Shown here: in pieces, positions 12,760 through 25,300 of the stretch
Numbering within the stretch: the stretch's first letter is position 1
How the letters are laid out: every line of letters starts with the position of its first letter
DNA from: Hofstenia miamia
Lineage: Eukaryota > Xenacoelomorpha > Acoela
DNA: 64,000 bases
Assembly (NCBI GenBank): GCA_004352715.1
Contig: SCFE01000108.1
Coordinates: 1,586,004 to 1,650,003 of the forward strand
Direction: 5' to 3'
Program-made: the position numbers and the translations under genes
The notes under the pieces: model-generated
Told to the model about the DNA's origin: nothing
The model's database searches: none
What the model saw: the letters and a program-made list of their open reading frames with translations, nothing else

Positions 12760-13345
12760 GATCCTATAAAAAATTTTTAAACGCTTATAGCTCAAAAACT
12801 ATTAATGGTGTGCTCAATCTGAAAGCACCACATGATAGAAAAGAGTCTCTTTTTTCTTTTTCGTTTTAAATCCGTCCGCTGGCTCTGTCCGTTCGAGGCG
12901 TGCCGTTGCGGAAACTCATAGGTCGCGGCGCCAAAGGTTTAGTAGTTTTTGAAATTTTTTATAGGATCATGAAATTTTTCAAAAATCCCCAGGCTTCTTT
13001 GAGGTTGAGAATATCTTGGCACATGTCAAAAAACAGTCAAAGTTCTTTGTCGCCTCCATGGGCTCAAAACCTATTAAAAACATGAATACTAAGTATGGAG
13101 AGAATTAAAATCTTTTTCAAAAATTCGAAATTTTCATAGAAAACTTGTTAATCTTTTCCACAACCTCTGCCACAGCAATAAGCTTTAAGAGTCGTTTTCA
13201 ACATTGCATTAAAGTATGTTCCCCAAACGACCTACACATGCCACAAGATTTTCAAATTTGGAACTAGGCTTGGAGAAAAACCTTTGTAAATATGCAAAAA
13301 CAGTTTCTCCTTTAAAAACGACGCTGGGCTGTTTAAGGTTAAATA
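12760..13345. repeat. Interspersed repeat family, copy 3 (most complete)
   Basis: It carries both halves of the family in order: AAACGCTTATAGCTCAAAAA, AATCTGAAAGCACCACATGA, a T/C-rich stretch, a GC-rich patch (12865-12935), then GCCTCCATGGGCTCAAAACC, AATACTAAGTATGGAGAGAA, CTCTGCCACAGCAATAAG and GCTGGGCTGTTTAAGGTTAA. The last block matches the 8480-8845 copy closely. The 61-aa open frame at 12900-13085 is part of the repeat. Confidence 0.8.
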
Positions 13346-14167
13346 TCATGTTGCATTGTCATCCATAATACGATGAAAAATTCCCATTTCAAATGCACAT
13401 TTTAATGAGGCAGTCGCGGAAGTTGAATGTGGGACATAATAAATTACAGGCATCGAAGAGCTATATATAATGTTTAACACCATTATTTCATTTCAAGTTC
13501 ATATAATTTTGAACAGAAATTAATTCTCGTTGATGCCATACATAACATGTACACGCAGTGTTGCAAATGAACCAATATTATTTTCATGTCGACAACAAGT
13601 TCAAGCCCAGTCTAGCCAAAGCATTATAGGATATAAGTAAGTTTTCGGGTGGATTTTTTAATGGCTATGGTTGCTTATTATTATTATTGCATGTAAAACA
13701 TTTTACCAACAAATGGGAAAAAATTAGTTCTTAAAAAGGTATTAAAAAATGTAGTATAAATATTTTTTTTATAATATGTTATTTAAGTCAATTAGTTTGC
13801 AAACTGAATTTCCCTGCAAATAATTTCGAAAATTTTTCTCAAAATTGCACGCTCAGCAAACACATTTCACTGTTCTTATATCAAATTCTCAACAAGATTT
13901 TTATTGATTTTTATCCAGATACGAAGAATTTTTGCATCCATTATAGTCAACCAATGGCCTTCTTGTTAAGTTATTTGATATCAACTCTCTCTCCAAATTT
14001 ATCCTTCAAATATAATACTTCCATATTGATTATGATAAAAAATAGGCCTAAGTGAAAATTCGAAAACTATAGATTTTTTTACAATTGTAAACCATTTCTC
14101 AAAGCACTTTTAAAAACCATTAAATATCTAACGATCAAAATATTTTTGTATGCAATTAATAAAACTA

Positions 14168-14220
<53 letters not shown>

Positions 14221-14994
14221 GTTTGTATGCTACCTGTGCAGAGCTAAACTACAAAATGGATTTAACCAAACCTTACATGATGACTCTCTATCACTACGAG
14301 ATGGTTTTGAGAGGATCAAATGATTAAGATCATTAGAGGACAGTGGGTTTACATACGAAACCGTTTACTTAGTTACTTGAAATTTTACTTGAGTTGTCTA
14401 AGCAGCGACTAGTGGAATGTCTGTGGGACAACTATGATGTTCTTAGGAGGTCAGAGCATTCCCTATTAAACCGAACATCAGGTACTCATGCTAGTCTAAA
14501 TATAAATACAAAAATGAAATTTCTCGAAGTAGAAAGTTTTGGTTTGACAAAAATTGCTATTTATATGATTTCGTATACAATTCTATAAAGAGTTTTGAAA
14601 ATCTTTGGACATGGACACATCTATGGGTAAATGCGTTCCCCAGTTAAAGTTAACGCTTCTGCTCAAATAATGTGTCTGAAGTACGTGAAAATCATAACTA
14701 TTTTCAATGAAACATCCGATTTTTTAAACTTTAAAAATCACCACATACCTAATGGTCAGATAAGACGATAAAGCGTTTTGAAGCCCATGCGATGATAATC
14801 TAGTCAGAGCAATTTTGTTTCCGTGGAGGGGCACACAATCAGAGGTAGCGGCGATTTAATATGTCTTGTTTATTTTGAGATTTTAGATATCATTATTAGT
14901 TTTTTTAATTTTTTTTGAGAAACTACTCAAGATTCCTGTGATAATTTGCGTTAATAACTTTAAGTAATTCATCCAAAATAGCAGAACAGCATAA
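13346..14994. other. AT-rich intergenic DNA with a (TA)n tract
   Basis: A TA tract of about 43 bases lies at 14174-14216. The rest holds no recognised gene; the 64-aa open frame at 14394-14588 lacks any resemblance to a known family. Confidence 0.4.
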
Positions 14995-15480
14995 TCCACT
15001 TCATGGATGAAATTCTCAAAGATCTAAAGTTAGATACTCCAAAGAATATTTTAGAGTCAAACAGAGTTACTTTGGAAAAATATGTATGTTGCAATAGATT
15101 CAAATAAAAAATTTTATTGGTTTTGATAAAAGCACTGACCATAAAAATCAGTGACTACCACGAAGTTACTGTTGGAATTCCAAGAGTTAACTACTTTGTT
15201 CATTTCTTTAAACAATCTGGAAGATCAGCTGATATATCAAAATAATTTTCTCTGTAATATGAGAAAAGACCATTCTTAGAAGTCATTGTAGCTGATTGCA
15301 TCAAAGTCAATACTGGTCTAGAAAGTGGCAATATTCACTAAAGGACAGATTGACATGCGCATTCAGGTTGATTTTTACTTTCTCCTACTTGAGGGTTTCT
15401 TCGCAATGAAGGGCTATGTGAAACCAATTGCCACTAGAGTCTTTAAAATCCCGAGCAAATAACTTTTAGAAATAATCATT
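14995..15480 (+). pseudogene. Degenerate fragment of a widespread repeat-borne protein family
   Basis: Read with frame changes, this stretch gives HEVTVGIPRVNYFVHFFKQS, then EKRPFLEVIVADCIKVNTGL with ESGNIH, then RLTCAFRLIFTFSYLR. The order and wording (a 'hEH' start, 'P.sG.a..I', 'l..i..DgT..NTG..gG', 'r.lqw..CllHlnE') resemble a multi-copy protein family of unknown function common in invertebrate genomes. That assignment rests on memory of the pattern, not a search. Stops interrupt every block, so no product is expected. Confidence 0.35.
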
Positions 15481-17699
15481 CAATTGGTTGCTAAAGAATT
15501 CACTAAAAACAATCAACAAATACAGCATGCGCCATCCAGAGCAATGCATGGGGAAGGTGGCTGACAGTGCTTTACAATTTTAATATCTTGCTTGCCTCAG
15601 ATCAATTCATCTACTCTGGTTTCAAATAAGTTTTAACATATTTTCATTTAAAAGTTGTAACCACCAATGTCTTCTAATATTGTTGAAACTTTGGAATAAA
15701 AGTTTTCACAAATATTTAAAAATTGTAAAACTTATAAAGTTTTTCAGAAATATTTTTTCACCTCACATTATTTCTACAATCATCTTAGAACTCCTTAGCT
15801 CTCTTATCTATGGTTGTTAATATTAGACGAACATTCGTGTAGCTCTAAATGGGAAAATATTTTACAATCCCAAGCAGATAGCTAAGAAATATCATATCCA
15901 CAGAACAAGACTTCTCTATAAAAGATTTAAGGTCTGTCCTAACGTAAATTTTAGATTAATTTATTGAGTATTTCAGCGCTAGAAATTGAAGACTATATGG
16001 TTATTTATTATAATGATCCCTCAATTTATGAATAGTTCACACCTTTCGGAACTTTTGTAATCTAAAACGCTTCCCTATTTTATCTAAGTTATTTCTTAGC
16101 ACCGTTATGATAAATTAACATTATGTCAATTATTCCTATGCTGAAAACATGTACTTCAACAATTTTATTAAATTAGGACTGTCAATTTTCAAAATTGATT
16201 GTATTGGATTCATTTATATTTATTACTGAAATATACTTGTAGTTCAATATATTATGTCAACGCTAGATGGGGCAGCGCACATAACTTTTGATATTTTCAA
16301 ATTTGAATAGACCGGTGATAAAAAAATTTGTGTCCATTTTCTACCTATGATTTAACCCGTTGCAGTCGATTGCCAATAGACCATTACTGCAAATTTTACG
16401 ACAGATTTGTATTTTAATGTAATATTTTCATTACAATTTTTTTCTTAGCTGTAAAACAAGTTAATTCTATAAATTAACTCGTACATGCTTAAATTGTAGG
16501 GTAATCCACGTAAATCTCTGGCTTGAAGTATATTGATAAAGAAAAATCTAATTTTATAATGTCTTAGGATTTCATTATACGCGCTAAAACTACGTATAAG
16601 GTAGCAATGATATTTCAGTAAAAAGCTTTCATTCCCTGGTGGTTCATAATAAAAAACCAAGACTTCCATCAGGCATTCATGTTCCAGATGAAACGCTACA
16701 ATTTATTAACGTTGCATCAGAAACAAGGGAAGCAACCTCGTGGGCGTAGATAAAAGTCTATATAATTACACTATTACATTATTAATTGATGCATTTACGC
16801 CTTGCTACCAAAATTATCAAACATATATAATTATAATTAATCACTCAAAACATCTCTATAATCACTGAAACCATACCGCCTTCGTTAAAAAATACATATT
16901 TCTAAAACGGAAATTTAAGCTAATCCTGTAGTGATGGAAGTTTAAACAAGCAACGAACATTAAAGTGAATGAATAGCCAAATATTCCTAGCAAATAATGC
17001 TTATCACTTGTATTGCGATGTGATATAATTTTGTAATATATGCAAATCAAGTCCTACACGTGAAGTAAGCTGAGTTATTATGATTAAAATTGGATAGGGG
17101 TACTGATTCTCATAACTAACACAAATTGCACCCCAACATATACCCGCACCCAACCAACACCTTAATTTTTACCCAACCAACAATTGAATTCAAGAGTTCA
17201 GATATGCAGTAGGGGAAAAACTACTTGAAGCAACACATTATTTTGGAAATTAAAAAATTTAATTTGGAATAAAAAATCAATTTCATGCTGAGTTAATTTC
17301 TTTAAATATCCTATTACATAAGATGTAAGTGTAGGCTTTACTATGTACATAGATATCCACATTACTTACATAAAAATAATTTTTTTTTACAATATCCCCT
17401 ATGTTGCGATATCACAATTCATTATAAAAATGGCCTCAAAGCCTTTTATTAAAACAAGATGGAAAATCCGCAAGGGTTCGTAATCACGGAATCCACATCT
17501 TCTCGGGATTCAATCCCATATTTCTTAGTCATGAATCCTATGATTTCCCGGTATTTAAAACTTGGAAAAATAGATAAATTTGACAACAGATATCTTAATA
17601 TTTTGTTTTATTACATTTCTCTCAGCATGCAGCAATATCTTAACATGTGCTTAATTCCAGTAGAAAAAAATATTTATAACAATGAGTCGATATAGCCCC
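15481..17699. other. AT-rich intergenic DNA, nothing recognised
   Basis: No exon, RNA gene or clear repeat was identified. Short open frames (16445-16669 minus, 16862-17050 minus, 17459-17695 plus) show no family resemblance. Confidence 0.4.
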
Positions 17700-18090
17700 T
17701 TAAGACACAATGTGTACAACTGTACACATGTAGAAACTTGATATTTATTGAGATATGAATTTATATTAAAACTTGAATATTTTTGTTTATTAAATTAGGC
17801 TAGATTTTCGTAAAATTTGTTCTAAATATTGGTATAATTTAGTATTGAAGCAACCTTGTAAAAATTAGCATTCCGCAAAATGGAGAATATGTATATATGA
17901 AACTAGTTGAATTTGAGTTACTTACAAATCATAATATAGCTTCACAAGAAAAACGTTTTTGCATGATTTCAAAGTCATAATTTGTAAGACACTCTAAATT
18001 AAATATTTTCAACAAAAATAGGTCATTAAAATATTACGACTTTGGTGCAAAATTACATGATTAAGTTACAATGTGTACACATTTGCACAG
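17700..18090. repeat. Segment bounded by two TTAAG..ACAATGTGTACA words
   Basis: TTAAGACACAATGTGTACAA starts at 17700, and TTAAGTTACAATGTGTACAC starts at 18061 in the same orientation. The first continues into TGTACACATG, giving a GTGTACAACTGTACAC palindrome. The TTAA start is reminiscent of piggyBac-type target sites, but the two copies are direct rather than inverted, so a simple transposon is not demonstrated. Confidence 0.3.
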
Positions 18091-18450
18091 TCAATTCAAT
18101 GAAAATATTAACAATAGAGAAAATTCCTTAATGATTTCAGAAACAATTGAGAGTAGCAGTGCTGAGCCGCCATATAAATATTTTTTTTAGCACTTACATA
18201 CAATGTGCATGTCTGAAGGGGATAGAGACACATTTAATAAATCCTATAAATATAAATGTGTTTGCACATAGCTATTCCAATCTTCTACAAAAATGTAAAA
18301 GCATGAAAGACTAAAATGTAAGAATGTCAAGAAATTATGCATTACACGAAATAGATCTTTCTTCAAAATATTTCTATTGTGGGATGGCTCACGAAAAGCG
18401 ATTCTGAGTCTTATTTTAATGCATACAATAAAAATATTTTTAACAACTGC

Positions 18451-18502
18451 CAATGACGTCTGAATTATTTACATAATTATGTAAATAATTCATAGGTCAT
18501 TG
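18451..18502. repeat. Palindrome: perfect 32-bp core with extended arms
   Basis: TGAATTATTTACATAA (18461-18476) is followed directly, without a loop, by its exact reverse complement (18477-18492). After a 3-base mismatch on each side, CAATGAC (18451-18457) pairs with GTCATTG (18496-18502). Confidence 0.9.
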
Positions 18503-19237
18503 CAACTGCGCTAAATGGGCCTACATTTTTATATCGGTTCCAAATCTTTCTGTAGTGAGAAGTATTGCGTATTGTAGTGCTGCTTTTCTTAAAAAGGAAT
18601 ATTCGATATCAACAAAAAAATATATGGGTGAATAAAACGTAAATGGCCAAAAATCTATAGAATATTTCCCTTGAAGAAAATCAGAACTGCAAGGCCGATT
18701 GTTTTGCGATGCACAAAGATTTGGAAACCACAACAATATTTAATACAATCATTAAAGATATTTTTTGCCATGTATTGAGATAGCACTCAATCGATTTTCA
18801 TACGCCATCGTGTGACAAAAATATTTTACAGAGGGAAGTATTTCGTGTAATAGCTAGATAACAAAGACAAAGAAAACAAGCATTGAGAATTTTGAAGATT
18901 TTTTTTAAAATACCTACCTATAGATCTGTCATTTTGCCTCATTAATAAAAATTATTGTCACATAAAACTCTGGATGCTCTATATTACTGTAAAAAACATT
19001 CTATTTCTTAAAGTTAGTAAATATTGAAATTCCTTTAAGTATCCTGGGATCTCAGGACTGGAAAATTTCCTAATTCCATTCCTGGTCTTGAAAAGAATGG
19101 TCCGAGTTTAGGAATTCTATAATCCACTCTACAAAGTGAAAGCAGCGATACTGAAGACATGAGTACGATGAGAGATTGATAAAAGAACTAAACCACTAAA
19201 CCCGAAATACATTCAGGAATTTCTTCTTATAAAATAT
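18503..19237. other. AT-rich intergenic DNA, nothing recognised
   Basis: No conserved peptide or repeat was recognised. Confidence 0.4.
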
Positions 19238-19385
19238 TTAAACCCTCATAACTCACAAACGGATGAATATTACGAATCCGAATCCACCACATTAGAGAGG
19301 AGCTCTCATCGACTTCCTAAAATCCGGTTCGTTTGTGTGTGCGAAGTTTTTCAGTCCAATGACTACAAATTCTGACGTTACGCAC
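19238..19385. repeat. Interspersed repeat family, copy 4 (first half)
   Basis: TAAACCCTCATAACTCACAA, AATCCGAATCCACCACATTA and AGAGGAGCTCTCATCGACTT match the first half of the 12760 copy in order (AAACGCTTATAGCTC, AATCTGAAAGCACCACAT, AAAAGAGTCTCTTTTT). The second half is absent. Confidence 0.55.
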
Positions 19386-22300
19386 GATACGTCTCAACTA
19401 GAGGCTTGGGCAGATTGCTTATGGAAAATGAATATTTGGAGTTAATAGTAAATTATTGCTCTCATGGTTGTTAGTTTAACTGATTATTTGAAACTTAGTT
19501 ATTGGAAATTTCAAAAAATCAGGGATTTAGATTTAAAAAGTCCATATTTCAAGAATAACGGACCCAGCAATTCTCTAGCAGAAATATGCACACAAGATTA
19601 TAAATAGGCCGGCACTGATTTTTTTTCAAGAATTTTGGGGTGGTCAGGGGCAAGTCTGAATTTATTAATATGGTGGACGAAGGAGCCATATCCAAAACAA
19701 CGTTCAGAAATTTGCATATTTATGCTCCCAGTCTCACTGAAATATTAAGTTCCAGTAAATCCAATGAGACCTGATGATCTTGCAGAATACTACTTTCCTA
19801 AATCGCCCTTGACAAACTTCGGCCGAATAGAGTTAAAATATTACAATTGAAAACAAGGCCAAGTGGACCAAAGGTCAAAAATGATTTGTCGGGCAAGGAC
19901 AATGCTGAAAAAAGCGGCCAATTTAAAACTCTGTGTAAACGATTACATGGATAAACTTATAAATAACACAAGATTTCCAAATTGCTTGAGACTTAAGAGA
20001 GATCAGATTGTAACATTAAGATTACCCAAATTGGTTAACATACACGTCCTTCAAATAATTCTTTCAAAACTGAAATAAACTGATGTAGATAAATTACATA
20101 TATAGGATATGTAAATGAATGTACAAAAACAACTTTGATGATTACAGGATTGACTTGCTTTAAGATTAGTCTGAATAAACTGTTAATACAAACGCAAGTA
20201 TTTACAAAGAAGCTCTCCACACAGATAATAAGATTGCACTATTAGTGTGAAGTCTGAAGGGCTCTTAAGTTAAATAGAGTGACAGACAAAACAGTTGTCG
20301 CTGATGCATGATCGTTAATACTGATTATACAATGACACAATGTGACAGCCTGCGCGTGGGCTTAAAGTCCTACGTTAATTAAAAGGAAGGCAATGTCCAA
20401 TGCTTGTTAGCAAATAAGACAAAAATTCGTGCTCGAAAAAGCATATATCATTGTATTTTTTATTTATATTGGTCCAAAGATTAAAAATTGAAATGGCAAA
20501 ATTAAATTGCAGTAAACTGATGTGTGATACGTTTGTTTAGTTTTTGAATAAACTATAAATTCCACATATGCCATTTTAAATCCATCCCGTAGCAGGTACA
20601 TCGTACATCCAATAAACTAACAATAAATAATTCACGAAAAGTTTACTGTGTGGTGTCTGCAAAGGTGCAAAAACATGTTTTTGTGATTTCAGTGATTTTG
20701 TCAATCAATTCCCTGAAAGGCGTCTGTTTATAAAATTGTTTAATCCAAAGTAGACAAAACGTGACAAACTCATTGCGGTAATCTTCTGCTAATTATAAAA
20801 GTTCAATGACTTTTGCACGACGGCGACAGAGATCATAGGGTTCAAACCTGGTCGGACAAACAAAAAAATTCACAAAAATTCGGAAAAGCCACGTACATTA
20901 TTTGAAAAAAATAATTCTTCATTTAATCAAGGAACAATAGTAATGTAGTCGATAGTAGTCATGGTCACAAGCTAGTTTTTCAATTATTTGATTAATAATT
21001 TTTTGTCACAGGATGAATTTTTTTGGTTTAGACCCAAATTTTGTCTTACTTTTGTCTTGTTATCATCTTATGTTCCTGTGTTGAGACAACCGAGACAATA
21101 TCTCCAAAAATATCCCTAAAATATAGTAGAAGAGCAAATTCAGTCAAAAAATGCATTTGTGCAGAATTTCATAATACAATTAACACTGATAATAAAACTA
21201 TTGATGGTCAAACTTGTGAAAATCTCAATACTGTTCCAATTCCCCTAACTTTTGTCAGGAACTGAATCCTTTATCTTAAAAATTCTCCTTAATCGAAATT
21301 TCGCTTTACATGTGAAGGCGTTACAACTTGAGCTAACATGACAAATATGTACAAAATCTGGCTTCATCACACGTTGGATTATGAAGTATACATATTTCTT
21401 GTGTAAATATTTTGAATGGCAATAGCCTGGTTTAAGTTTCTAATAAAGAATCATAAGATAAATTCCAATAAACTACCATTTAGTTGAATACAGACTTAGC
21501 AAATATTTTTATACATTTTATTAAGATTGCAAATTCTTGAATGCAACCCTATTTACTATTTATTGGAGTTATGTTGATCCAACTGCAAGTTGATGGTGAA
21601 TAAGGATACACATCTTAATCTACAGCTTAAGACACTAAACCCTTAATTAACATGATTTGCAAATCTCCGTCACTAATTTTTTTTATTTGTGCTATTATTG
21701 GGGGGTTGGGGTAGTTCTGCTAAGAACGGATTATGAAGTGTGACATATATGACATGTTTGTAGAATTAAGGTTGACATAAGGCAATTACAACACAATTGA
21801 ATTAACATTGTTGATGAACTAAGTGGATATGCACTATTTATCAATACATTGTTGGCTGGATTCGGGCATAAAAAAATCTGCCCAATTCAAATTCTGAATC
21901 AAATAGAACTTCTTAAGGCTGCTCCTCTTTAAAAACTAAAACATGTAGAAGGCATAAAACTTAAAAAATTTATGCACATTTCATGGTTCAATCATTGGAA
22001 ACTTCAAAAACAATCATTTAGATTACAATCCTAGAAGTATCTAAGATATTGTTAACTATTAATTCATCATTTTAAATTAATTATGGGGCCATAGAGTAGT
22101 TTTCTGCAATATTCGTGCAGATTCAAACACGATATCTTAACCTAAGTATAAAACGATTAACTTAATAAAAATATTATGGAATTTAGGAAAATGTGATGGA
22201 AGTAATAAAATCCAGATATGGAGGGAAATTTCTTTAACTGAAATCTACTCTTAGAATGGGAATTCCATTACGTTAACAACTTATATTACAAGTCAAATAA

Positions 22301-25300
22301 AGAGAATAAATCGTAAACTTAGTCTGAATTAATTCGCATAGATTTGCTTCACAGGGAAGTCACATGGAGTTGAAAAACAAATAATCTCTTTTATTTTATA
22401 TTAAAAAGTCAACGCCTGCATACCGTGAGAAAGTTCCCAGACAAAATAACAATAAAAAATTTGGTGCATTGCACTCGGCACTAGCATGGTGGTAATGTAT
22501 TTTACACCTGGAAGTCTAGCAGAGCGTCTAGACAAAACTTTGTATATGAAAACGTCTATAAGTCACAATAATTTAAATATTTATAAATGTATAGTTTGAC
22601 ATGCACAGAAGGCGGAATATAAAACTATATAAATATATTTTTAACCTTTGCACTTTTCAATACAATTTTTTTTGATTCTTCGAAGGTTGTTGTTTTTACA
22701 TTAAGTAATTTGTAAGATAACATACATTATACAGCACATTGATTAATAACTAGTAAAAATAGAGATTCGTCTGTCTTCAGGCCAATTATTAAACACGAGT
22801 GATTAAGAGTCAATCATTTAATCAATACTAAAAGGAAAATTTTTCCTTGCAATATTTTGTAGATAGTGGTCCAAGCAGACGGAAAAATTTAGTCTTGATA
22901 GACTTTAATCAAGGTTGTTTAGAAAAATTTGAAATTGCACCAAATTGCTAAAAACTTTCGACATTGTGTGGCCTGTTGTGAAAGCCTTTGTAAAAGGACA
23001 ATCAAGGTTACTGCGCATGGCTGACAGACAAAAGCATGGATTGCAAATGTGGGATATTGGCCGAGATTGTTTTAACACTGAGTTCTTAGAATAAATGGGT
23101 TTCTTCATTACAAACACTTCACAACATTCCAAGCTTCACCCAAATAAATTTATAATAACTAAATCTATTTAACTTGTAATCAACAACATGTTAACGCATT
23201 TTACCCGCAAACATATGTTTATGTCTACTTGTTAAATTCAATTCTGGTACTTGATGCTAATTCAAACTTGTATTCAGTGAACAGTCTGCAAGATATAAAA
23301 TTGACAATATAGATTAACCATTAACATGCAGCCAGCTAAATGTCTTTGTTGAGAAATATGTCAGAAACAATATTTTTCATGTAGAATTATGACAAAAATT
23401 ACAGCAGATAAAATATTACATTAAACAAATTATAATTGAATATCTTCATTAATATGAAATCAGATAGTTCATTTTCACTTGAACATCTTCTGATGTTGCA
23501 TTGATAAAAATATCGTACTTATATAAGTACATTAGTTTAACATAAGAAAAGTAAGTAGTTAACTTCTGAAGACAAGAATACTCTTAGTGACGTATGGAAA
23601 CGTTTTTGGTTGCTGAAGCATTATTCTCAAAGTAGGCCGCACTTAGAGCAAAATTGTCAAGTTTATTTTTCATGAAAAGTTGTATTTGAAATATTTTTAC
23701 ACTGCTTGATGGTTGTCATCATAGTTGTGTTTCGATGCACGATTTGTCAATAAGTTCATAGAATGTGTTGATAAATATAGTGGAAACGATACTGAATTAT
23801 GACTTTAAAGTTGTGAAAATAAGCTGCTCAATGATGTCAACAACAATGAGGTAGTTTCCTAATAAAGCCATGCCCTGAATAAGGCCACCCCTCGATATCT
23901 CTTAACCTTTATCAGAACATCTGAAACAAAAGACGTGGTCGGACTTATAATATTTTGTTGAAAGCATATTAATACCTATGTAAATTAACAGCACATTTCA
24001 AAAACACTTCTTTATGAAGAATATATTCTTGTAAAAAATAGAAATATATATTATAATACATAAACTATTTTTACCGTTGAAATCATTGAAATCAAAACTG
24101 ACAGGGAATATTTTAAAAATCGTAGTTGTTGGTTCTAAGTGCAATATACACATAAGAACACATCACTCCTGTTCAAAACAAGAACGTAGAACTACATAGA
24201 ACAGCCTCTGCATGATGTTGATTTAGAAACAATATTGTGATTCATAATGAGAACACTGATCAAAATTTGGACAAAGTTAAAGACATTTATGTGATTGATG
24301 AATACATGATGATATTGAAATTACTTTATCGATAAATTTGGTAGCATTTCAAACACTTTTCTTGATCTTTGGTTGTTGAAGGCTACTTTTAATATGGTTC
24401 TCAGCAAGAAAAAAGGTACTGCAAAAATTAGTTTGCTTTGTTCAGTTTATATCCGTTGTTATTCATATAATATGTGCATCATTACATGCCACATCGCTGA
24501 GATATAAAAGAAATTAAGAATCCACAGATGGTTTGTCTTCCAGTGAGAAAATTCCAAAAGATTTTCTTCAAAAATATCAACATCACTTTCCAAACGATTT
24601 AAGGTATAAGAAACAAAAGTTCTATAAATTTTGTAATTCTATTTTTAAAACTTAATTTTTATATATGTATGGACTAAATAATTATATTAATGCTCCTTTA
24701 GCAAAACAATTATTGACAAGATAGCTCACTATTGAAAATCAAAAACCTTCAATGTGTATGGGAGGAGAAACACTTCATTAGATAAAATAAACCCTGTTTA
24801 TATATATATATATATATATCCGAAGCGGGGTCGGATTGAAAAGCAAATCTAATTGTAGGATTAACTAAGTATATAAAAGTTGTGTTTTGAATATGCAAAA
24901 TAGAAAAACAGTAATTTCTATTATTTTCATAACACACTGGCTACAGGAATACAGTTTTCACAATAGAAGTGGTACAGTAAATGGATGCATCACCTTATAA
25001 TTCAATTATTTCCACATCATAATTAAATACTAAAATATTTCTCTTTATTGCTGTTCCAGAAGGTTCGGGCAAAATTGGTACAATCCCCCCTGGAACCATG
25101 GAAACCACAGTTTAAGGGGTCATGGAACCCACAGTTGACTTTGTCGAATTAAATTATTGTTTATGCCAATAAAGCTATAGAGCATGATAAATGTGTTATT
25201 TACTGAGCAGCACTACATGTAGAATGACATTGTAAAACCAGAACAGTGAGCTAGTGAGGACATAACACATATTCAAGTAATAATTCTGTTTATTTCGTAA

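Noticed and set aside
20800-20860. tRNA or SINE suggested by GGGTTCAAACCTGG
   Set aside because: The T-stem is weak, no A box is present at the right distance and no cloverleaf can be drawn.
21041-21265. Possible small secreted protein (hydrophobic start, several cysteines)
   Set aside because: No ATG in frame; in-frame stops lie just upstream, and the only acceptor (TTGTCACAG at about 21010) leads into those stops.
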